A stretch of DNA of 64,000 nucleotides, taken from positions 62,001 through 126,000 of the forward strand of contig NZ_FOCX01000005.1 in NCBI RefSeq assembly GCF_900110215.1, given 5' to 3'. This stretch comes from Halorientalis persicus. GTDB lineage: Archaea; Halobacteriota; Halobacteria; Halobacteriales; Haloarculaceae. Made by a program: the position numbers and the translations under genes. The notes under the pieces are model-generated. The model searched no databases and was not told the DNA's origin. It was given only the letters and a program-made list of their open reading frames with translations. Below, in pieces: positions 57,623 through 64,000 of the stretch (positions are counted from its first letter, which is position 1; each line of letters begins with the position of its first letter).

Positions 57623-58546
57623 ATGGGTACGAGCAACACGAATCTCGACGTGGCACAGTTCCTCACGAATCTGCGGGACTTCCGGTATCGGGAGGTGATG
57701 ATGGTCTTCGCGACCGCGATGGTCGTCGCCGGGTCGATCGTCTTCTTCCCGGGGATGGACAACGTCACGAGAGGGATCCAGTCGGACGTGTCGGCTGGCC
57801 TGCTCGCCGCGTTCGTCCTCGTCGCGGTCGTCGCGGGCGCGGTCAAGGGGATGATCGGCTTCGGCTACGCACTCATTACGACGCCGATCTTCGCGACGGT
57901 CATCGACCCGACGCTGGCGGTCGTCGTCCTCGCGATCCCGCCCTGGATGCTCAATATGTTCCAGATCGGGGAGACGGACACCGGGCTGGAGTTTATCAAG
58001 ACGGAGTGGGCGCTACTGGCGCTGGCCGTGGTGGGATCGGTCGTCGGCGTGGTCTTTCTCGCCGAGTTCAGCGCTGGCCCCATCGTCCCGTTCCTGATCG
58101 GCCTGGTCATCTTCGGGTACGTCGTCTTCCAGGTCGTCCAGAACTTCGTGACCGTCCGGGAAGCCCACCATCCGCTCGCGCTCGGCACAGCCGGGTTTCT
58201 GGAAGGGTTCCTGCTGGCAGTGGCCAACCTCGGGCCGCTCCTGCCGGCGTACTTCCACACCTTCGAGCGCGACGTAGAGCGGTACATCGGCGGACTCTCG
58301 ATGGTACTGGCGACGATCTTCACCGTCCGGATCGTCCAGATGACCCTCTTTACGGACCTCATGACGACCTACCGGCTGTGGCTCGGGTCGGTCATCGCCG
58401 TCGTCACCGTCGTCGGCCTGCTCATCGGGACTTACCTCCGGCGACTGGAGATCGACGAGGCGAAGTTCAACTGGTTCGTCGTCGCCCTGCTGTTCGTGAT
58501 CTCGCTCAACATCTTCCGGAACACGATTCCGGCGCTGTTCCTCTGA
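57623..58546 (+). CDS. TauE/SafE-family sulfite or organic-anion exporter
   Basis: 307 residues with about eight helices. TauE/SafE features: AGAVKGMIGFGYALITTPIFATVIDPTLAVV (about residues 75-105) and GFLEGFLLAVANLGPLLPAYFHTFERD in the second half. The family moves sulfite, sulfonates or similar anions across the membrane. The substrate is unknown. ATG 57623 gives MGTSNTNLD just before the hydrophobic core; the upstream in-frame segment looks noncoding. It is divergent from the histidine kinase. Confidence 0.88.
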   Translation: MGTSNTNLDVAQFLTNLRDFRYREVMMVFATAMVVAGSIVFFPGMDNVTRGIQSDVSAGLLAAFVLVAVVAGAVKGMIGFGYALITTPIFATVIDPTLAVVVLAIPPWMLNMFQIGETDTGLEFIKTEWALLALAVVGSVVGVVFLAEFSAGPIVPFLIGLVIFGYVVFQVVQNFVTVREAHHPLALGTAGFLEGFLLAVANLGPLLPAYFHTFERDVERYIGGLSMVLATIFTVRIVQMTLFTDLMTTYRLWLGSVIAVVTVVGLLIGTYLRRLEIDEAKFNWFVVALLFVISLNIFRNTIPALFL

Positions 58547-58556
58547 GCCCGGCGAC

Positions 58557-59228
58557 TCACTCGTTGCGCGTCGCCAGCCACTCCTCGATGCGCTCGTCCA
58601 GCGCACCGACCACATCGTTGAGGTGAGCCGTCCCCCAGGTCGCGACGACCACCGCGCCCACCGAATCGAACACCAGATCCAGCATCGTGTCCTCCAGCCC
58701 GTACTGGGTGAGGAAAGTGCCGATTCCGAACACGGCGGTGATCTCGGTGAGCAAAAACTCCAGCACTTCCCACAGGACGCCGAAGGCCAGCACGAAAAGC
58801 AGGATGAACACGAACATGAACTTCGGCGGCAGGACGACGCCCTCGGCGTGTTCGTCGAACGAGCGCGCGGTGGCGTAGCCGACGGCGGCCACGACCGAGG
58901 CCGACAGACCGTGGGTGAGGTGGTCCCACCACCAGATCGACTGGTAAAAGGAGAGGTCGGACCAGGGCAGGCCGAGCGTCCCCAGCGCGTGCAGGAAGAC
59001 GGCCGTCGTGATCCACAGCGTCAGCGCCGGATCCATCGGAAGTTCGAAGTCCCGTTCGAGCAGGGGCGGCAACTGGGTGACCGCCAGGGCGATGAGGGTG
59101 TTGACGACCACGCCCGGGCCCCCGCGGTAGAGCCCGAGCAACAGGATGCCGACCAGCAGCACTTCCATCGCCCACGAGAGGCGGGCTTGTGTCCGCCTCG
59201 AGATGCCCGCGATATCACGCAGTCTCAC
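58557..59228 (-). CDS. Multi-pass membrane protein (pair, second gene)
   Basis: 223 residues with about six helices, including IWWWDHLTHGLSASVVAAVGYATAR and VLAFGVLWEVLEFLL; the W-DH-H and W-E-E residues could bind a metal or ligand. The layout resembles the DUF2238/YjdF-like membrane family. The GTG start overlaps the stop of the upstream membrane gene (GTGA), so the two proteins are likely made together and may interact. Confidence 0.78.
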   Translation of the reverse strand: MRLRDIAGISRRTQARLSWAMEVLLVGILLLGLYRGGPGVVVNTLIALAVTQLPPLLERDFELPMDPALTLWITTAVFLHALGTLGLPWSDLSFYQSIWWWDHLTHGLSASVVAAVGYATARSFDEHAEGVVLPPKFMFVFILLFVLAFGVLWEVLEFLLTEITAVFGIGTFLTQYGLEDTMLDLVFDSVGAVVVATWGTAHLNDVVGALDERIEEWLATRNE

Positions 59229-59833
59229 GACGAATGCACCTCGACGGGGACGCGCTTGTCGGGTCGAATCCGCCGCCGCAGATAGAAGACGTACACCAGA
59301 CCGGCGGCGACCCCGGCGGTCGTCGAGCCGACGAATTCGAGCATCAGCGCGTGTTCGGAGGCGAGAAAGCCGGTTCCCAGGAGGCCGTCGGCGGTCCAGC
59401 GGGCGACCGCCCAGACCCCGGCGGTCGCCAGCGTCGTGACGACGACGAACAGCGCGCCGAACCCCTCGGTCATCTCGACGGCGGTGAACCCGTCGAGGTC
59501 GACGGCGACGAGCAGGGAAAGCGCCGCGACCGAGACGTAGCGGGCGGTGTTCTGTGCCTGTCCGGTCAGCAACTCGACCGCGAACAGGTGGCCCAGAACC
59601 GGCGCGGTCGCCAGCAGGACGACCTCCCACGGTGGCATCACCCAGACCGAGCGTAACTGCAGGGCCGGCAGCAGCGCGATGACGGCCACTGTGCCCGAAA
59701 AGGCCGTCCAGAGCAGGTTCCCCGTCACCGCACTCGCAAGGCTCGCGACCAGTACCAGACCGACGAACGCCCACGCCAACACCGCGTTCCCCCGACGACT
59801 CCGGAGAAGTCGGCTCAGTCCCGCCTCGTCCAT
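59225..59833 (-). CDS. Multi-pass membrane protein (pair, first gene)
   Basis: 202 residues with about six helices (AVLAWAFVGLVLVASLASAV; VAVIALLPALQLRSVWVM; ALFVVVTTLATAGVWAVARW; TTAGVAAGLVYVFYLRRR). The pattern is like a shortened copy of the next gene, so the two may be distant paralogues. Function unknown. ATG 59833. Confidence 0.78.
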   Translation of the reverse strand: MDEAGLSRLLRSRRGNAVLAWAFVGLVLVASLASAVTGNLLWTAFSGTVAVIALLPALQLRSVWVMPPWEVVLLATAPVLGHLFAVELLTGQAQNTARYVSVAALSLLVAVDLDGFTAVEMTEGFGALFVVVTTLATAGVWAVARWTADGLLGTGFLASEHALMLEFVGSTTAGVAAGLVYVFYLRRRIRPDKRVPVEVHSS

Positions 59834-59873
59834 ACCACCGGTGTACGGCGTCCTGGTGTGAAACGTTATCGGC

Positions 59874-60854
59874 TCAAACCAGGAGGTAGGCGAGCGTGTA
59901 GCCCGCGGCAGCCAGTGTCACGGCGGCCAGCCCGGTCGCCAGCGCGGTCGGCCAGTCCGAGAGGGTGGGCCGGTATCGTCGGAACGGGGAACGCCCCATC
60001 CGTCCGCGCGCGGCCCCCACGACGCCGACGGAGGCCAGCGGCAGGATCGAGAACACGAACGGGTACGACGTAGAGAGGGTGGGGGCCGGGATCGCCAGTG
60101 CCGCCGCGGCGTACCCCGTCCCGAGACCGGCCCGGGGGCTGAGGTAGTCGCGGAACCGCCGATCAGTGAGAGCAAAGAGTGCGTACGCGGCGAGCCAGAT
60201 GGTCGCCAGCTCGATCGCGAACGCACCCAGCAGGTGCAGCGTCGGGTCGGGGTGGAGCGTCACGCGCTCGGCGAAGACGGTCACGTCGAGCGGGTAGAGC
60301 ATCGCCGGTGGCTCGCCGGTGAACAGGTCGCCGAACGGGTGGGTTCCGAGTCCGATCAGCGCCGTCGCGCCGACGAGGTGGGCGTCGACGCCGCGTCTGG
60401 CCGCGACGACCGCCACCGCGAGGCCGGCGAGACAGAACAGGGCGACGACGACGGCCGCGAGCCCGCCGCTGACGACGGCCGCAACCCCGACGAGCGCGAC
60501 GAGCAGCCCTCCGCCGGCGGTCACGGCGGCCAGGCGGTAGCGAGCCGGGACCGTCGAGCGGTACCGCACGGCGAGCAGGCCGTACGCGAGCGCCGCGGCC
60601 ACACCGAGGACGAGCGAGTGGGTCACCGTCCGGTGGACGACGGCGCTGGCGTTCCAGAACGCCTCGGAGGCGTCGAGGAGACCGTTCGCCCCGCCGAGTA
60701 AGCCGATGGGAGCGTACAGCATATCTACGTCGGGGACGGTCGCGAACGCGCCGGCGAGGACACCGAGCCACAGCGCACGCTCGCGAGACCACCCGACGGC
60801 GTGGCCGCCGAGGGCGACGAGGGCGAACGCGAACAGTCCGTGCCCCAGAAACAT
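59874..60854 (-). CDS. Membrane-bound metal-dependent hydrolase (YdjM/DUF457 family)
   Basis: 326 residues, about eight helices. Conserved metal residues: MFLGHGLFAF at the start, TVPDVDMLY, VVHRTVTHSLVLG and GLGTHPFGDLFTG, as in YdjM-type proteins. The enzymatic substrate is not known. A TATA box at 60876-60885 fits a leaderless start at ATG 60854. It is divergent from the aminotransferase gene. Confidence 0.88.
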   Translation of the reverse strand: MFLGHGLFAFALVALGGHAVGWSRERALWLGVLAGAFATVPDVDMLYAPIGLLGGANGLLDASEAFWNASAVVHRTVTHSLVLGVAAALAYGLLAVRYRSTVPARYRLAAVTAGGGLLVALVGVAAVVSGGLAAVVVALFCLAGLAVAVVAARRGVDAHLVGATALIGLGTHPFGDLFTGEPPAMLYPLDVTVFAERVTLHPDPTLHLLGAFAIELATIWLAAYALFALTDRRFRDYLSPRAGLGTGYAAAALAIPAPTLSTSYPFVFSILPLASVGVVGAARGRMGRSPFRRYRPTLSDWPTALATGLAAVTLAAAGYTLAYLLV

Positions 60855-60875
60855 CAACCGAGCTTCGTGACGAGC

Positions 60876-60885
60876 GTATTTAAGC
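60876..60885 (-). promoter_or_regulatory. TATA box of the YdjM-like gene
   Basis: GCTTAAATAC on the minus strand is centred about 26 bases before the ATG at 60854, as expected for a leaderless haloarchaeal transcript. Confidence 0.55.
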
Positions 60886-61015
60886 GACACGTGGGACACG
60901 CTCACTCGGCGCTCTCTCCCGATCGGTGGGCACCGCCTACTCGATGGTGGGGTACTGACCCATGCCAACAGTTCTCTCACACTACTTTTGGTGGTGTCTC
61001 TCACAACGAACAGGT

Positions 61016-62200
61016 ATGGACAGACCGAGGGTTGGGGAACTGTCGCCGCCCGATAGACTGTTGATGGGTCCCGGGCCCAGTGACGTGCATCCCCGCGTAT
61101 TGCGGTCGATGAGTACGCCGCTCGTGGGCCATCTCGACCCCTCGTTCGTCGAGATCATGGACGACGTGCAGGAGCTGTTGCGGTACGTCTTCCGGACGGA
61201 CAACCAGTGGACCATCCCGGTGAGCGGGACCGGCTCCGCGTCGATGGAGGCCGCGGTCGCCAACCTCACCGAACCCGGCGACACGGTTCTGGTCCCGGGC
61301 AACGGCTACTTCGGCGAGCGGATGGCCGCGATGGTCGAACGCGCCGGCGGCGAGGCCGTCTTCGTCGAGGCTCCGTGGGGCGACCCGCTCGACCCGGCCG
61401 CCGTCGAGGCCGCCTTCGACCGCCACCAGCCCGACATCTTCGGGTTCGTCCACGCCGAGACGAGTACCGGCACCCTCCAGCCGAACGTGCCCGAACTGAC
61501 GAGTATCGCTCACGAGCACGACGCGCTGGTGATCGCCGACACCGTCACCTCGCTGGGCGGCGTCGAGTTGCGCGTCGACGAGTGGGGGATCGACGTGGCC
61601 TACTCCGCCGACCAGAAGTGTCTCTCCTGTCCGCCGGGTGCCAGCCCGCTCACGCTCAACGACCGGGCCATGGACAAGGTACTGGCCCGCGAGACGCCGG
61701 TGCGGTCGTGGTATCTCGACCTCTCCTTGCTTCAGGAGTACTGGGGCGACGAGCGGGCCTACCACCACACCGCGCCCATCACGAACGTCTACGCGCTCCG
61801 GGAGGCGCTCAGACTGGTCGCCGAGGAGGGCATCGAGAACCGCTGGGCGCGCCACCGCCGTGTGGCCGGCGCACTCAAGGCCGGCGTGGATGCGATGGGG
61901 CTGGCACTCAACCCCGAGGAGGACTGGTGGCTCCCGAGCCTGAACGCCGTTCGCCTGCCCGCCGGCGTCGACGACGGGACGGTCATCGACGCCCTCCTCG
62001 AGGAGTACGGGATCGAGATCGCCGGCGGCCTCGGCGATCTCTCCGGGGAGATCCTCCGCATCGGCTGTATGGGACACAGCGCTCGTCCAGAGAACGTGCT
62101 GGCGCTCGTGAGCGCGCTCGGCAACACACTCGAAGCGCTGGACGCGGACGTCGACGCGGATGCGGGCGCGAGCGCCGCCCGCCGCGCGCTCAAGCGCTGA
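61016..62200 (+). CDS. Class-V aminotransferase (serine-pyruvate/alanine-glyoxylate type)
   Basis: 394 residues. PLP site: VSGTGSASMEAAVANL binds the phosphate, IADTVTSLGGVELRVDEWGIDV carries the Asp, and SADQKCLSCPPG holds the Schiff-base lysine. The start LLMGPGPSDVHPRVLRSM is typical of the family. It interconverts glyoxylate, serine, alanine or pyruvate, and may act in glycine/serine metabolism. ATG 61016 places this block at the N-terminus. The last 11 bases overlap the DUF7116-like gene on the other strand. Confidence 0.94.
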   Translation: MDRPRVGELSPPDRLLMGPGPSDVHPRVLRSMSTPLVGHLDPSFVEIMDDVQELLRYVFRTDNQWTIPVSGTGSASMEAAVANLTEPGDTVLVPGNGYFGERMAAMVERAGGEAVFVEAPWGDPLDPAAVEAAFDRHQPDIFGFVHAETSTGTLQPNVPELTSIAHEHDALVIADTVTSLGGVELRVDEWGIDVAYSADQKCLSCPPGASPLTLNDRAMDKVLARETPVRSWYLDLSLLQEYWGDERAYHHTAPITNVYALREALRLVAEEGIENRWARHRRVAGALKAGVDAMGLALNPEEDWWLPSLNAVRLPAGVDDGTVIDALLEEYGIEIAGGLGDLSGEILRIGCMGHSARPENVLALVSALGNTLEALDADVDADAGASAARRALKR

Positions 62201-62519
62201 CGTTCGCGTCCGGGGCGTGACAGACTTCGTACTCGCCGTTCTCTTCGATCCCGATAACCGCCCACTCGTAGTCGGGGTCACGCCGTTGTAATCGTTCGCG
62301 GACTTCCGTCGCTTGCTCCTGCCAGGTGACGAGACACTGGAACTCGCCGGATCCCCGCGGCGTCACCGGCTCGTCGGCCGGTGTCACGTTTACGATCCGC
62401 CACTTTCGCTGCGCGCGCAACTCCCGTCCATCGCGTTCGACGACGTATCCAAGGTCGGTGAAAATGGCCTCTGCCTTCTCGGCTAGTGGCGTGGTAACAG
62501 TCGCCATCCGACTTGACAT
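62190..62519 (-). CDS. DUF7116-like small haloarchaeal protein
   Basis: 109 residues, alpha/beta (LAEKAEAIFTDLGYVVERDG; LRAQRKWRIVNVTPAD; DYEWAVIGIEENGEYEVCH). It resembles what I recall of the haloarchaeal family DUF7116. No catalytic motif is visible. A TATA-like CTTAAG near 62538 supports the ATG at 62519; ATG 62507 is an alternative. Confidence 0.75.
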   Translation of the reverse strand: MSSRMATVTTPLAEKAEAIFTDLGYVVERDGRELRAQRKWRIVNVTPADEPVTPRGSGEFQCLVTWQEQATEVRERLQRRDPDYEWAVIGIEENGEYEVCHAPDANVSA

Positions 62520-62629
62520 ACGACTCGCGCTTGCTTAAGTGTATTCAATTGATAGAAAACCGATAGATACTCCCCCGGACCGGCGCCATCGGGGGGTTGC
62601 GTGACGCGGGTGTCGGTTCTGACGCGGGG

Positions 62630-62869
62630 TCACTCGTGGGCAGCGTCCCACTCGTCGGCTTTGCGGATGTTACTGCAGACGTTACACTGGATGCGCCCCA
62701 TCGCGTCCATCGCGTTGTCGAAGCTCTCGCAGTTCGAACAGAAGTAGCCCCAGCGGTTCTCGCGGTCGGGGTCGGCGTAGACGACGAAGAAGGGACCTTT
62801 CGAGCCGCGCTCGGCCTCGTCGCGGGCGACGTACAGCTGTTCTCCGTCCTCGGTCGTCCGGGCTTCCAT
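62630..62869 (-). CDS. DUF5816-like zinc-ribbon protein
   Basis: 79 residues. A zinc ribbon is formed by YFCSNCESFDN (CxxC) and IQCNVCSNIRK (CxxC). The N half, ERGSKGPFFVVYADPDRENRWG, is a conserved block in Halobacteria. Zinc binding is clear from the cysteines; the role is unknown. Confidence 0.8.
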   Translation of the reverse strand: MEARTTEDGEQLYVARDEAERGSKGPFFVVYADPDRENRWGYFCSNCESFDNAMDAMGRIQCNVCSNIRKADEWDAAHE

Positions 62870-62904
62870 GCGGTGTACTGGTGGCTCCGCCCCTAAATGC
62901 CTCT

Positions 62905-63072
62905 CTACTCCCGGAGGCCGAAGACGGTCAGGGACGTGCCGACGACGGCGATGAAGAAGGACAGGGGGCTGAGCGGCGAGGCCTGTCCGAAGTAGACGAC
63001 CAGAAAGACCGCGAAAACCGTCATCTGGATTCCGGCCAGCGCCATGCGGGGGTCGAACGACGACGTGTCCAT
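62905..63072 (-). CDS. 55-residue two-helix membrane protein
   Basis: Translation from ATG 63072 to TAG 62905 gives 55 residues starting MDTSSFDPRMALAG. Two helices follow (IQMTVFAVFLVVYFG; SFFIAVVGTSLTVFGL), ending LRE. The helix-turn-helix membrane pattern and the good codon use support a real small gene. It lies 35 bases upstream of the DUF5816-like gene on the same strand. Function unknown. Confidence 0.65.
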   Translation of the reverse strand: MDTSSFDPRMALAGIQMTVFAVFLVVYFGQASPLSPLSFFIAVVGTSLTVFGLRE

Positions 63073-63146
63073 ACGTTCGCTGTGGCAGGGACGGACATAG
63101 TGGTTCGGAGGAGATGACCCGAAGGGGATTTGCCGACCGACGGCGT

Positions 63147-64000
63147 ATGCGAGACCGAATGCCGCCCCGCTTGCTCCACTACTCGGACGTGGAGAACGCC
63201 TACGACGACCCCAGCCGGATCGGCCGCCTCGCCGGACTCGTCCGGTCGCTGCGGGCCGACGACACGCTGGTCCTCGGGACCGGTGACAACACCGCGCCGG
63301 GCGTCCTCTCGATGGTCTCCACGGGCCGCCAGGCGCTGGACTTCTTCGGGGCCGTCGCGCCCGACGCCGACACCTTCGGCAACCACGACTTCGACTACGG
63401 ACCCGACGCGATCACCGAGATCGTGCGCGAGTCGCCACAGACCTGGGTGAGCGCCAACGTAGAGTGGGCGGACGACGGGCCCGAGGGCGCGGAAAGCGCC
63501 GGCGAGCGCTTCGGCCACGAGGCCGGCGTCGTCCCCTCGACGGTCGTCGCGGTCGACGGATCGACCGTCGGCCTGACCGGCGTCACCGAACCGAAGACCG
63601 GGTCGATGTGTCCCGGCGCGACTGGACTGACTTTCACCGATCCGGTCGCCGCGGTCCGCCGGGAGACCGCCCGGCTCCGCGAGCGAGAGGTCGACGCCGT
63701 GGTCGTTCTCTCGCACCTGGGCAGTGGGGACGACGAACTCGCCCGCGAGACAGACGTGAACGTGATCCTCGGCGGGCACGTTCACTCGAGCCGGAGCGAC
63801 CGCGTTGCGGACACACTGCTCACTCGGCCCGGTGCAAACGCTCGCGGTCTGCTGGAGATCGACCTCGAACTTGCCCCCTCGACCGACGCCGTGACCGTCC
63901 ACGAAGTCGGGGACGGGCCGCTGGACGAGTCCGTCGCCGACGCGATGCGAACGCGTCGCTCGGCGGCCGGTCTGGACGCAGTGGTCGGTCACGTCGACGA
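63147..64000 (+). CDS. 5'-nucleotidase/UshA-like metallophosphoesterase (cut by window end)
   Basis: At least 284 residues, open to the edge. Metallophosphoesterase motifs: LLHYSDVENAYDDP (D-x-E at the usual DxH), VLGTGDNTAPG (GDxx), FGNHDFDYG (GNHD), VVVLSHLG and ILGGHVHSS (GHxH). The first motif has Glu where most family members have His, a known variant position. No signal peptide is seen, so it may work in the cytoplasm on nucleotides. The C-terminal 5'-nucleotidase domain lies outside the window. ATG 63147. Confidence 0.88.
   Translation, partial: MRDRMPPRLLHYSDVENAYDDPSRIGRLAGLVRSLRADDTLVLGTGDNTAPGVLSMVSTGRQALDFFGAVAPDADTFGNHDFDYGPDAITEIVRESPQTWVSANVEWADDGPEGAESAGERFGHEAGVVPSTVVAVDGSTVGLTGVTEPKTGSMCPGATGLTFTDPVAAVRRETARLREREVDAVVVLSHLGSGDDELARETDVNVILGGHVHSSRSDRVADTLLTRPGANARGLLEIDLELAPSTDAVTVHEVGDGPLDESVADAMRTRRSAAGLDAVVGHVD

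Overview
The window is chromosome-like DNA from a halophilic archaeon (class Halobacteria). The evidence is very GC-rich DNA, acidic proteins rich in Asp and Glu, archaeal TATA boxes 25-30 bases before many start codons (mostly leaderless genes), a TFB gene, ribosomal protein S17e, a sensory rhodopsin/transducer pair, three Bat-type HTH regulators, F420 biosynthesis, a PGF-CTERM surface protein and PccX-type propionyl-CoA carboxylase. I saw no rRNA, tRNA, CRISPR array or transposase gene.

Layout. 0-4 kb: TFB, then an htr2-sop2 phototaxis operon on the minus strand. 4-9.4 kb: a HEAT-plus-pseudokinase gene overlapping a membrane protein gene, a glycerophosphodiesterase, an SDR oxidoreductase, and an ArsR-type repressor divergent from a DUF7509-like gene, with a dyad over both promoters. 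9.5-13 kb: two tandem NSS transporters and a divergent uracil-DNA glycosylase relative. 13-22.7 kb: an acetate module with two acetyl-CoA synthetases flanking a Bat-type regulator that has an integrase-like N-terminus, then a two-subunit Na+/solute symporter and UspA genes. 22.7-30.5 kb: a propionyl-CoA module with a methylisocitrate-lyase-like enzyme, PccB, PccX, PccA, MaoC and the biotin ligase BirA. Acetate assimilation by the haloarchaeal methylaspartate cycle needs propionyl-CoA carboxylase, so these two modules probably work together. 30.5-33.8 kb: amidohydrolase, HD phosphohydrolase and a lipoprotein. 33.8-39 kb: a tightly overlapping operon (CofD, Dus-like, CitG-like, membrane protein, DUF447) followed by S17e and Asd. 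39-46 kb: an R2lox-type Mn/Fe oxidase, a Bat-like regulator, a VOC protein, a rhodanese/metallo-beta-lactamase protein, a 2-hydroxyacid dehydrogenase, a HalX-like protein and a geranylgeranyl-reductase-family flavoprotein.

46-50.9 kb is visibly AT-richer and accessory in character. It holds a hairpin array, two 132-base direct repeats flanking a membrane protein and a HicBA toxin-antitoxin pair, a NikR/NicO nickel pair, two small membrane proteins and a broken lipoprotein gene. 50.9-53.6 kb is a minus-strand surface operon: a Tat-exported fibre-like protein ending in a peptidase S74 (phage tail-fibre type) self-cleaving chaperone domain, a coiled-coil protein and a PKD/PGF-CTERM surface protein. 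The fibre gene start carries a homopolymer frameshift. 54-64 kb: a PAS/Bat regulator, a DsrE-like gene remnant, a histidine kinase, a TauE/SafE exporter, membrane proteins, a class-V aminotransferase, small zinc-ribbon and hypothetical proteins, and a 5'-nucleotidase-like phosphoesterase cut by the window end.

The most unusual items are the S74 fibre operon with its A6 frameshift, the cofD/citG/DUF447 operon in a non-methanogen, the Bat-type regulator with a degenerate recombinase domain between two acs genes, the R2lox enzyme, and the repeat-flanked hicBA cassette.
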